A stretch of 38,153 nt of DNA, taken from NCBI GenBank assembly GCA_934635545.1, contig CAKTZN010000001.1, forward strand, positions 1-38,153, given 5' to 3'. The translations under genes were made by a program, and so were the position numbers. Every line of letters begins with the position of its first letter. Position 1 is the stretch's first letter. Below are positions 1 to 6,972 of the stretch, piece after piece. The notes below the pieces were generated by a model that worked only from the letters and a program-made list of their open reading frames with translations, was not told the origin of the DNA and did no database searches. The stretch comes from an uncultured Oscillospiraceae bacterium (GTDB lineage Bacteria; Bacillota; Clostridia; Oscillospirales; Oscillospiraceae).

Positions 1-73
1 ATCGTAACTGCGCCCGGAGAAAGTCCTGTTAAAGCGCTTTCGGACAGGGGTTCGACTCCCCTCGCCTCCACCA
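1..73 (+). ncRNA. ssrA: tmRNA (3' end only, cut by window edge)
   Basis: The sequence ends in a T-arm (GGGG-TTCGACT-CCCC), an acceptor strand GCCTCC and an encoded CCA, preceded by a CTTTCGGACAGG segment typical of the 3' end of clostridial tmRNA. No anticodon arm of tRNA spacing precedes it, which favours tmRNA over tRNA. tmRNA rescues stalled ribosomes by trans-translation. The 5' part and the tag reading frame lie outside the window. The 3' end doubles as the attachment site of the element that follows, which restores an intact CCA end. Identification rests on the 3' terminus alone; a tRNA with a long variable arm is the less likely alternative. Confidence 0.82.
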
Positions 74-74
74 A
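47..74 (+). other. attL core (28-bp direct repeat in ssrA 3' end)
   Basis: The repeat contains ggttcgactcccctcgcc and runs through the CCA end plus one A. It is identical to 13088-13115. It covers the T-arm and acceptor end of ssrA, a common target of tyrosine integrases, so integration keeps the tmRNA functional. Confidence 0.85.
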
Positions 75-117
75 AAAGAAAAATCCCGCAGCCACAAGGC
101 TTGCGGGATTTTTCTTT
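75..117 (+). terminator. Terminator after ssrA, supplied by the element
   Basis: A 16-bp inverted repeat (arms 75-90 and 102-117, core ATCCCGCA/TGCGGGAT) is followed by T-rich sequence immediately after the tmRNA CCA. It lies inside the element, so integration swaps the native ssrA terminator (now at 13118-13153) for this one. Confidence 0.85.
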
Positions 118-207
118 GTATTCATGCGTATTTGTGGCATTTTCGCTTTGCATCTATCTGCAAAAATCCTGACATTTCAAACACTTTCCAGACGGGCTTA
201 ACACGCC

Positions 208-230
208 ATTTTGGCAACAAAATGGCAACG
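208..230 (+). repeat. Candidate integrase arm-type site, left arm
   Basis: The 23-bp segment carries two TGGCAAC motifs 11 bp apart and matches 13017-13039 (TGACAAC twice) at 21 of 23 positions in the same orientation. Its location beside attL, mirrored beside attR, is what is expected of integrase arm-binding sites. Part of it (205-226) also forms a hairpin GCCATTTTG/CAAAATGGC. Confidence 0.6.
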
Positions 231-255
231 CCGTGTCCCTCGTTTTCCACACTTA

Positions 256-284
256 TTGACATCCCCGCCTTTTTTCTATACGAT
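256..284 (+). promoter_or_regulatory. Sigma-A promoter of the zinc-ribbon membrane protein
   Basis: TTGACA (256-261), 17-bp spacer, TACGAT (279-284). The start codon follows 29 bp later, with GGAGG at 302-306. Confidence 0.75.
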
Positions 285-313
285 GCTGATATATCGAACA
301 TGGAGGTCTTATC

Positions 314-844
314 ATGGAGATCATTGACGTTGATTATACCGAAGTTCCAGACGAGCCTATCACCGAAACATGGTACACCTGTCCCTCCTGCGGCCAACTC
401 ACGCCCACCGGCAGGATTTGCTCCTGTGGATATCACCCGCCGGTCGATACACAAGCACCATCCCGGCCGCAAGTGCCCGCCAAGAAGCGCCGCCTGCCCA
501 GTATCGTCATTACCGTTCTGGCCATCGCTCTGGCTTGTTCCGTGTTCTACAACGTAGAGCAAAGAAACAAGCTCACCCTCGCACAATCTCAGTTAGATGC
601 AAAGCAAAGCACGATTGATAGCGAACGCAAGACAGTTTCGTCTTTGCGTGAATATAACATGTATTTGGAAGAGGACTTAACGCATCTTTGCCCCAATCTT
701 CCTGTCAGTTGCGACGATTCAAAATTCAGACATGACATCCGCCATTGCGGAAATCCTTTTATTTATTCGCAAAGTGAAGAAGAAACCGAAATATACTGGA
801 TGCTGATGCATGTACGGCGAGCAAACGGTGAATTGTCTTATTAA
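314..844 (+). CDS. Zinc-ribbon, single-span membrane protein with coiled coil (unknown function)
   Basis: This 176-aa protein is of unrecognised function. An N-terminal zinc ribbon (CPSCGQ ... CSCGY, about residues 23-40) is followed by a Pro-rich linker, one membrane span (about 62-80, SIVITVLAIALACSVF) and a heptad-like region (about 85-120) that suggests a coiled coil. A Cys-containing C-terminal domain follows. The start is set by GGAGG seven bases upstream, and a near-consensus promoter lies at 256-284. The gene sits alone near attL, transcribed opposite to the phage genes and with its own terminator, the usual position of a lysogenic-conversion (moron) gene. That role is inference from position only. 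Confidence 0.72.
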   Translation: MEIIDVDYTEVPDEPITETWYTCPSCGQLTPTGRICSCGYHPPVDTQAPSRPQVPAKKRRLPSIVITVLAIALACSVFYNVEQRNKLTLAQSQLDAKQSTIDSERKTVSSLREYNMYLEEDLTHLCPNLPVSCDDSKFRHDIRHCGNPFIYSQSEEETEIYWMLMHVRRANGELSY

Positions 845-884
845 AAACAAGCAGCGATGCCGAAAGGCTTCGCTGCTTGTTTTT
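843..884. terminator. Bidirectional terminator between convergent genes
   Basis: The stem ACAAGCAGCGA/TCGCTGCTTGT has an A-run on the left and a T-run on the right. It lies between the stop codons of the zinc-ribbon gene (844) and the leftward giant-protein fragment (890), so it can serve both strands. Confidence 0.8.
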
Positions 885-889
885 CTCAC

Positions 890-3853
890 TTAACCGCTAT
901 AGGGCAGCCGTCGCACCTTTTCCAGCATCTCCGCTGCGGTCAGTCCGTTGTAGTAGGTCTTTCCACGACTGAAAGACCCACCACCAGCCGTTTCGCTGTA
1001 TGGCAACTGACGCACGTTTGCCAGCATCTCCGATACCGTCAATCCGCTGTTGGTTTTCCCCAGATAGCCATTCAGGCTCTGCTGCCACTTCGGTGTGGTG
1101 TCGCCGTCGTCCTCCTCTGCTGCCAGCAGTGCGGACAGTTGAAGGTCTGACACATCTGCCGATATACCCTGCTCCCACGGCGCTTCCCAGTGCTTACTGC
1201 TGGCGTAGCTGTTCATGTAGTACAGCGCATCCTTCTGGCTGTTATTCAGGTTGAGCATGTTGATAGCGTGCAGCTTCGCCTCCTTCTTCGTCAGGCCGCT
1301 GGTGGCGATCCTGTACTGGAGATACTGATAATCCGAGATGCCCGCATCCTTCAATGCGTTGATCTTCTCCAGATCCTCGTCCTTGGCCACCAGCCGCTTA
1401 TACAGGAGCGCCTTTTGACTATCCGTCAGCTTACTGCGGTCGATCAGGCGCATCTTGTCCGCGTCCTTCTCCTGTTCCTTCAGATCCATCAACAGACTCG
1501 TGACGGTGCCGTAGTCGGCCTCAGAGCGGTACTGCACCGCGTCCATGGCCTCAACCTCCGTTTCGCTGGCCATGGTCTGGTAATAGGCCACCCACTTGCC
1601 CGCGCCGCTGACGCCGGACTGCCGCAGTGCGTCGCGCCGCTGTTCCGCCTCGGTGGCCTCGTCCGTTTTCTCGACCTCCTTCAGCTCCCGGATCAGGTCG
1701 TAGCTGGCCTTGGCGGACACGCCGCGATCCTGCATCTGCTTGAACGCCTCTGTCTGATTCTCCGAGAAGTCGCTGGTACGTTCGGCATAGTAGGCCTGCG
1801 ATTCGTTCAGTGCGCCGCGGCCAAACAGGACGCCCTTGGCGATGTTCCACGGGGTCTGGTCTACCTGATACCGCAGCTTACCGTTCGAGTATACGCCGCC
1901 CCGGGCCACAGCGATGCCGCCTTGCAGCGTTTTGCGCGCCTGGTTGCCCGCGTAGAAGAACTCGCCCGCCGCCGTTGCCCCCTTGTCCAGCGTGTCCATG
2001 CTGAACAGACCGTTTTTCTTCACAGACTTTGCGAAATCCTCTACCTTGGAAAGGTCGGCGGTAGCCAGCGTCTGATCTCCGATGCCCAGCAGCGCCGCGC
2101 CCTGGCCGATGATGGGGATATCGTTCACCGCGTCCCCGGCCAGGCTCTTCACGAACGCCCACCAGTCCCTGTCTGCGTCATCATCGTCATCGCCGCCGTC
2201 CGTGCCGAACAGTCGTTCATCAAAAATTGCTTCCAGCACGTTATCCACCAGCTTACCCACCAGTGCCAGCTTCGACACGCCCATGGACTTGCCCAGCGCT
2301 TCCATGACGCTGCCGATCACGTCATACGGCACCGGCGATCCGCCGGACAGCGCCCCGATGCCCAGATTCAGCAGAAAGCCATAGAGCAGATACTTGACCA
2401 CCCGCACGCCCATGGTGCCTGCGGCATATGCCTTTCCCTTTTCCCGTGCCATCTGCCGCACCTCGTTGGGCAGATCCCGGCTCACATGCTCCCAACTGTT
2501 CAGCGCTTCCAGTTGGAACCGCGTCACGATCTGCCAGAAGGGATTTTTCGTGTCGAACAGCATGGGCTTCTCGCCCCTGGCGCGGGAGCCCATCACATTG
2601 CGTCCGTATTCGTCCGCCAGCTTCATGGCCTCCGCGTGGCTCTTTCCGGCCTTGGTCTCCTTCAGGTACTTGCTGCGCACCGCCACGAAGGACGTGAAGC
2701 TGTCCACCATCTCCGTCAGGGTAAAGCCCGCTTCCTTGAACTTTTCCCACCCGGTTTCCGGCCCCAGCAGCCAGTTGATGCCCTTCTTCCCCTTCAGGAA
2801 ATTGCTCTCCTGCACAAAGTCGGCCCTGTCCTTCTTGCTCTTGAAGAAGTCGCCTATGGCGCGTGCCGTGGCCCCCTCGCCGTTCTCCGCCGTTACCATG
2901 GGGATCTGCGAGGTCTGGTTCAGTGCCGAGCTGACGTTGAAGGCCAGCTTGGCCCCGCCGTATTTGCCCGTCAGGGTGTTGATCCAGTTCAGTGAGCCGC
3001 GCCCGGTGGCCGCCTCCGCGCCGCGGTCGGCCATGTTCTGCTTGCCCGCCAGACGGTTTGCGTAGTTGTCCAGATACTTTGCCATTTCGCTGTATCGCGT
3101 AATGTTGCCGATCTGGTCATACAGCTTGCCGATATAGTCCTCAAGGAGTACTCTGGCGTCACCCGGCGACAGCTTTGTGCCCTTTCGGATCACGCCGCTC
3201 ATGCGCAGGAAGTCCATGATCTGGTCGTTTGAGAAGTCGCGGGCGCTCTCCGCCCGGCTGATCTGCTCGCTGGCCTCCTCGCTGCTGTAGGTCTTGCGGA
3301 TATACTTTTCCGCCGTGCGGATGCGCATGATATCATCCGTGTGATAGAAGATGTTGCCCAGATAATAGACGTACTCCTCAAAGCCCTTGGCAATGTCGTA
3401 TTCCGTGTTGACGCCGTTGTCGCTGTGCCGCTCCTGAAAGAACGGATTATATTGCTTATACGGCTTCAGGTCGGCGGTCTTGCCGGAGATGGAGGTCGGC
3501 AGGCTCATGGCCGTATCGTCCAGTCCCAGCAGCTTCAGCGCCTTGGAAAAGGCGGTTTTCTCCGCCTCCGGCTGCATGTGCGGTGCGTACCCCTCGATAA
3601 AGCCGATGGGCTGATATCCGTGCGCCACAAGGAAACTGTTGATGCCGTCATACAGCTCCTTATAGAGCTTGCTGTATGCGTCCACGGCCTTGCCCACCGC
3701 CATATCGTCGGCGCTCTTGCTGTCGTGCAGATCTTCCAGTGCTTTCAGGTATGTCTCGTAGTTTTGCAGATCCTGATATTCCTGATAGGACGGGTCAATG
3801 CCGAACTCCTTCGCGGCGTCCTCCGCCGATGCACCGTTCCGCACGTTTTCCAC
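890..3853 (-). CDS. C-terminal part of a giant phage polyvalent/virion-type protein, 5' truncated
   Basis: An open frame of 987 codons is counted from a GTG at 3853 that has no Shine-Dalgarno site. The frame stays open to 3886, where it meets the retroelement target gene, so the true N-terminus appears to be missing. The protein is mostly helical. It has a hydrophobic stretch (about residues 480-500, YLLYGFLLNLGIGALSGG) and an acidic run DGGDDDDDADRD. Its C-terminus carries two copies of a 16-residue motif (LTVSEMLANVRQLPYS / LTAAEMLEKVRRLPYS). The layout resembles the C-terminal region of very large polyvalent proteins of Firmicutes phages (LPD38-like segment around NPFWQIVTRFQLEALNSWEH); this is from memory of the family and unverified. 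It may be a pseudogene left by deletion. Confidence 0.6.
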   Translation of the reverse strand: MENVRNGASAEDAAKEFGIDPSYQEYQDLQNYETYLKALEDLHDSKSADDMAVGKAVDAYSKLYKELYDGINSFLVAHGYQPIGFIEGYAPHMQPEAEKTAFSKALKLLGLDDTAMSLPTSISGKTADLKPYKQYNPFFQERHSDNGVNTEYDIAKGFEEYVYYLGNIFYHTDDIMRIRTAEKYIRKTYSSEEASEQISRAESARDFSNDQIMDFLRMSGVIRKGTKLSPGDARVLLEDYIGKLYDQIGNITRYSEMAKYLDNYANRLAGKQNMADRGAEAATGRGSLNWINTLTGKYGGAKLAFNVSSALNQTSQIPMVTAENGEGATARAIGDFFKSKKDRADFVQESNFLKGKKGINWLLGPETGWEKFKEAGFTLTEMVDSFTSFVAVRSKYLKETKAGKSHAEAMKLADEYGRNVMGSRARGEKPMLFDTKNPFWQIVTRFQLEALNSWEHVSRDLPNEVRQMAREKGKAYAAGTMGVRVVKYLLYGFLLNLGIGALSGGSPVPYDVIGSVMEALGKSMGVSKLALVGKLVDNVLEAIFDERLFGTDGGDDDDDADRDWWAFVKSLAGDAVNDIPIIGQGAALLGIGDQTLATADLSKVEDFAKSVKKNGLFSMDTLDKGATAAGEFFYAGNQARKTLQGGIAVARGGVYSNGKLRYQVDQTPWNIAKGVLFGRGALNESQAYYAERTSDFSENQTEAFKQMQDRGVSAKASYDLIRELKEVEKTDEATEAEQRRDALRQSGVSGAGKWVAYYQTMASETEVEAMDAVQYRSEADYGTVTSLLMDLKEQEKDADKMRLIDRSKLTDSQKALLYKRLVAKDEDLEKINALKDAGISDYQYLQYRIATSGLTKKEAKLHAINMLNLNNSQKDALYYMNSYASSKHWEAPWEQGISADVSDLQLSALLAAEEDDGDTTPKWQQSLNGYLGKTNSGLTVSEMLANVRQLPYSETAGGGSFSRGKTYYNGLTAAEMLEKVRRLPYSG

Positions 3854-3872
3854 AGCGTCCTTGTACGGTTCA

Positions 3873-4433
3873 TCAATTGCTGCTGCTCAGGAGGCCATTC
3901 GTGACCACGTACCGCTCCTGCGCGGCGGAGGCGGCAGACCGCAGCCAATAGTAGACAGCGGTACCGGCTGAATTGTAGCCGATTCGCGCCGTATTATCGT
4001 TGGTGGTATCCCGGTGCGCCTTGAGAACGGGCAGGATACTCTCCCCCTCGTCGGCAATCCCTGCGCCGGTAAATCCCATCTCCGACGTGCTGAGCAGGAA
4101 CACTTGCCGCGCGATCTCCGTCACCTCGTCGGAATCGGGCGGTTTGTACTTGATGGTTGTCGGGATGATACACGCCAGCATCTTGGCGTCAAAGCGGGAC
4201 AGATAGCCCGTTTGGGCGTTGTTCAGGTCGGTGTCTCGCTCACTGCCGATGTAGTTGGCGTCGTTCGTCGGGTTGATGCGGTTTGGCCCCAGCGCCACGT
4301 CCCGCACCACGATGACGCCGGTTGCGGTTTTGACCACCGGGATGTAGGCCACCGTCTCCGTCACGCCGTTGACGGTTTCCTCGTAGTGCGGCACCGTCGT
4401 ATTGATGTCGATTGTCTCAATCGCTCTGGGCAA
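3873..4433 (-). CDS. Retroelement target protein (YWLRSA C-type-lectin-like end), 3' truncated
   Basis: This is a 186-aa protein from a TTG start at 4433. The TTG is supported by AAGGAGTG seven bases upstream, and the gene overlaps the end of the reverse transcriptase by 17 bp. The body (PRAIETIDINTTVPHYEE...) lacks a recognised enzyme motif. The C-terminus GTAVYYWLRSAASAAQERY is the YWLRS-type motif of C-type-lectin-like domains diversified by retroelements, where variable residues form a ligand surface. The last 91 bp are the variable repeat. The stop codon comes right at the end of template homology, where homologues would continue through the rest of the repeat and a final fold segment. 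The product is therefore probably truncated and may not fold normally. In a phage this would be a receptor-binding or tail-tip protein. Confidence 0.82.
   Translation of the reverse strand: MPRAIETIDINTTVPHYEETVNGVTETVAYIPVVKTATGVIVVRDVALGPNRINPTNDANYIGSERDTDLNNAQTGYLSRFDAKMLACIIPTTIKYKPPDSDEVTEIARQVFLLSTSEMGFTGAGIADEGESILPVLKAHRDTTNDNTARIGYNSAGTAVYYWLRSAASAAQERYVVTNGLLSSSN
3876..3966 (-). repeat. DGR variable repeat (VR), truncated
   Basis: The 91 bp align without gaps to the template repeat at 5584-5674. All eight mismatches fall on template adenines: AAC codons became TAC, TAC, GTC, CTC, AGC and AGC. This is the signature of adenine mutagenesis by a diversity-generating retroelement. Homology stops abruptly at 3876, before the 3' part of the template that would hold the initiation-of-mutagenic-homing region. 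Confidence 0.93.
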
Positions 4434-5487
4434 TGATCTCCACTCCTTTCTTGGTTGTTTTTGTTCGATATCCCGCCTTATGTAAGAGCAGGATGAAGTG
4501 TCTGTCCATCTCGAAGACCACGTTCCGGCATCCGGCGCGGAGTACCCGCTGCCGCCAGCCCTGATAGCGCTGCTGGACATTCTCCGGCGTCAGCTCACCT
4601 GCCGCCAGCTTCTGCACCATCATCTTCAGCTCCCGCTTCTTGGCCTTTTTCTTGCCGTTCTGGAGCCGCAGAAGGATCTTCCCGTCCTCCGTGACGATGT
4701 GGGTAAAGCCCAGAAAGTCCACCCTGCCGCGTTCAATGGCGGTCTTGGGGTTCAGCGTCAGGCCGATGCTGGCAAGGTGCGCCGTGATCTTCTCCAGCAG
4801 CGCCTCCAGCTCCTCTTTCGAGGCGGCGATGACGTAGAAGTCGTCCATGTGCCGCCCGTAGGCGGTATAGCCGCACTCCTCCGTCACCAGCCGGTCGAGG
4901 GACGAGAGATAGAGGTTCCCGAAGCATTGGTTCTGCTGCAAGCCCAGCGGCATACCGGTTGCTTTGCCATCGCAGAAGGTGTAGGCCCGGCTGATCCGCA
5001 GCACGTCGGCGTCCTGGATGATCTCGCCCGCCAGTGCCGCGATCCGCTGCCGCTCCACGCTGGCGAAGTAGGCGTGCACATCGCCCTTCAGAATCCACGG
5101 GACGGCCTTGCGTTCCGTCCAGAACTCCGTCAGCAGCCGCGTCATGCGGTTGGTGCCGTACTCGGTGCCTCTGCCGATCAGGCAGGCGCTTATGCCGTCG
5201 CAGAGCTGCGCCGCCACCGCGTCATAGATCACGTTGTCGCACAGCGCGTGCATGATCACCTTGTCCCGCACCGACGGCACCTGCACCAGCCGCGGCTTAG
5301 GTACCGCGATGTGCTTCAGCCCCATGGGCCTGGGCCGGAAATCCGGGCTTTTCATGTCCGCCAGTATGCGGTACATGTGATCCTCCCGGTAGTACTGGTA
5401 TCTGTGGTATCGCTCTGTGTTGGTCTTGCCGCGCCAGACGATTTTCTGGGCGCGGTCGATTTGTTCGAAGGTCGGTATCATAGACAC
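4417..5487 (-). CDS. DGR reverse transcriptase
   Basis: This is a 356-aa group-II-intron/DGR-type RNA-directed DNA polymerase. Visible motifs are PKPRLVQVPSVRDK (about 63-76), LKGDVHAYF with a catalytic Asp (about 133-141), GMPLGLQQNQCFGNLYLSSLD (about 178-198, split here as GMPLGLQQNQ and CFGNLYLSSLD; the LGxxxxQ variant typical of DGR enzymes), the active-site block GRHMDDFYVI (about 211-220) and DFLGFTHI. The DD pair is intact, but His replaces the usual Tyr before it. The enzyme would copy the adjacent template RNA error-prone at adenines, together with Avd. The frame starts GTG at 5487 with an ATG at 5481. The nearest AAGGAGG is 17 or more bases upstream, so the start is uncertain. It lies between the template repeat and the target gene, all on the same strand. 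Confidence 0.93.
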   Translation of the reverse strand: MSMIPTFEQIDRAQKIVWRGKTNTERYHRYQYYREDHMYRILADMKSPDFRPRPMGLKHIAVPKPRLVQVPSVRDKVIMHALCDNVIYDAVAAQLCDGISACLIGRGTEYGTNRMTRLLTEFWTERKAVPWILKGDVHAYFASVERQRIAALAGEIIQDADVLRISRAYTFCDGKATGMPLGLQQNQCFGNLYLSSLDRLVTEECGYTAYGRHMDDFYVIAASKEELEALLEKITAHLASIGLTLNPKTAIERGRVDFLGFTHIVTEDGKILLRLQNGKKKAKKRELKMMVQKLAAGELTPENVQQRYQGWRQRVLRAGCRNVVFEMDRHFILLLHKAGYRTKTTKKGVEIIAQSD

Positions 5488-5544
5488 CTCGTTTTAAGGG
5501 ACGGCCTCCTTTCACGGGCTTCTCGCCGATAGGCTCTCAGTTTC

Positions 5545-5674
5545 CGTGGAGGCGGGGCACCAACAGATGTTGCCGTTGGAGGCATTGTTGCTGTTCAGGT
5601 TGCCATTCGTGTTCACGTTCCGCTCCTGCGCGGCGGAGGCGGCAGACCGCAGCCAATAGTTGACAGCGGTACCG
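5545..5674 (-). repeat. DGR template repeat (TR) and 3' extension
   Basis: The core 5584-5674 matches the VR. Read on the minus strand in the target frame, it is loaded with AAC codons (N-V-N-T-N-G-N-L-N-S-N-N), the classic design in which adenines mark the positions to be mutated. About 40 bp more (5545-5583) continue the same frame with further AAC codons and then GC-rich TGGTGCCCCGCCTCC. That is a plausible counterpart of the missing homing-initiation region of the VR. The TR lies between avd and the reverse transcriptase, as in many DGRs. Confidence 0.9.
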
Positions 5675-5694
5675 ATCAGGCCGCCCCTGTGCGT

Positions 5695-6078
5695 TCACTG
5701 TCGTTTGCCGTCCGTCTTCATCCAGGCGTACAGCTTCCAATAGAGGCCCACCGTCAGTTTCTGCCAGCGGTCTCGCTGCTTCTCACTGATGTAGCCCTTC
5801 TCGTGCAAGATCCGCGCCTGGTGCTTGAGCACCACGCACCGCCGCATGGCCTCCCGCTGGTGTGCCGCCCGGTCAATGCGCAGGGCGTTCAGGTCGGTCT
5901 CGTTGGCCAGGATCGTCTCCTCCTGGATGGCGCTGGCCGTCAGGATGATCCGATCCACCAGACTGCGGTGCAGCCGCTTGGGCGTCCGAGGGCGTCTGCC
6001 CTCCCGGTCGCACATGTCCAGCGTCAGCAGCAGGAGATCATCCGCCATGGTGCAGACGCTGAATTCCTTGTCCATCAC
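5695..6078 (-). CDS. avd: Avd-like accessory variability determinant (four-helix bundle)
   Basis: This is a 127-aa, all-helical, basic protein (pattern LHRSLVDRIILTASAIQ ... REAMRRCVVLKHQARIL ... ISEKQRDRWQKLTVGL ... LYAWMKT). Its length and the C-terminal helix ending in a Trp-x-Lys segment fit Avd, which forms a pentamer, binds the template RNA and reverse transcriptase, and is required for mutagenic homing. It directly precedes the template repeat on the same strand (stop 5695, TR from 5674), and its ATG overlaps the stop of the preceding gene (ATGA). Sequence similarity was judged by eye; position in the cassette is the stronger argument. Confidence 0.78.
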   Translation of the reverse strand: MMDKEFSVCTMADDLLLLTLDMCDREGRRPRTPKRLHRSLVDRIILTASAIQEETILANETDLNALRIDRAAHQREAMRRCVVLKHQARILHEKGYISEKQRDRWQKLTVGLYWKLYAWMKTDGKRQ

Positions 6079-6377
6079 GACACCACCACCCGCGCGTAGC
6101 GATCCACCGCGCCGGTGGTCACCGTCAGGCCGTCCGCGGCGTTGAAATCCGCCACATACACCTCGATGGCGTCAAGATTGGAGCCAAACACCGCCGTGCC
6201 GGTCACCTCGTTGCCCGCAGCGTCCACGATGATCTTCCCCGTCGCCACGTCGCCTGCCGTGGCATCGACGGGGGAGGCATCTACATAGGTGGCGTAGCCG
6301 CTGCCGTCGGTCAGCGGAGCCTTGATAGCGGCCTTGTCCGTGTAGTGCTGGCCGTTGATTGTAATGTTTTTTGCCAT
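6075..6377 (-). CDS. Small phage virion/tail-associated protein
   Basis: A 100-aa protein starts ATG at 6377 after AAGGAGGACACC. The central KIIVDAAGNEVTGT segment is a beta-rich motif often seen in phage tail and fibre proteins, and the whole chain is Ala/Thr/Val-rich without membrane segments or cysteines. It sits between the tail-fibre remnant and avd and overlaps avd by four bases, so it is probably translated with the cassette. The exact role (tail fibre subunit, decoration or chaperone) cannot be told from sequence. Confidence 0.65.
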   Translation of the reverse strand: MAKNITINGQHYTDKAAIKAPLTDGSGYATYVDASPVDATAGDVATGKIIVDAAGNEVTGTAVFGSNLDAIEVYVADFNAADGLTVTTGAVDRYARVVVS

Positions 6378-6387
6378 GGTGTCCTCC

Positions 6388-6972
6388 TTAGCTCAGCGTC
6401 AGCGTCGCGCCGTCCTCGGCCACCGTCACGCCGTCAATGGGATAGACTGCGTCGCCGGAGGAGATCACCCCGAACAGCTCTGCGCCGCCGCTGGGCATAT
6501 CCACCGCTTCCCACGCCGTCGGTTTCCCCTCCGCGTCCACGGCGGTGATCCTGGGGATCTGGCCGACAGACGCGCCGGTGATGCCGAGGGCGACATCCGT
6601 TCCGCCTCCTCCAGGTGCAGTTCGGAGTTTTCCCTCATCATCCATGCCAACTTCCTGTGTCATGTTGTCGGTAGCAGCAACAGGTCTCGGCAGCCGTTCC
6701 GAGTAAAAGTCCCACGCATTGGTTCCTCCACTCAGCAGGCCGGTCACCCGCACCAGGCTTGTCCCGTCATAACCTCGAAAAACAACGCGAATTTCGTCGT
6801 CATCCCCCGTGCATTGAGACAGTTCGCAGAGCGTCTCCTTCTGGTCGTAACCGACCTTGCAGTATACGCTTGTCCCAGCCTCATACGCATCTTTGATTTG
6901 CCACGGAGTATGATCTGCCTGGATATCGCCGTCGTCGATCACGGCGACATTGACAGCAAGCGTTGTCTTCAC
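6388..6972 (-). pseudogene. Tail-fibre/receptor-binding protein, 5' truncated
   Basis: An open frame of 194 codons from a GTG at 6972, without an evident ribosome site, continues open upstream to about 7036 as GDGAVSSVNGETGDV. That is the connector motif repeated in the shafts of many phage fibres. The body contains typical fibre segments (GGGGTDVALGITGASVGQIPR, shown here in part as TDVALGITGASVGQIP; EGKPTAWEAVDMPS). The upstream frame runs into the PcfJ-like gene in a different frame, with no start codon of its own. The gene therefore looks like the 3' part of a longer fibre gene joined to an early gene by deletion. It could still be expressed from an internal start. Confidence 0.6.

Noticed and set aside
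4417..5487. Retron or group II intron reverse transcriptase
   Set aside because: No msr/msd-like RNA or intron domains, and no maturase domain. An adenine-marked TR/VR pair and an Avd-like gene fit a DGR.
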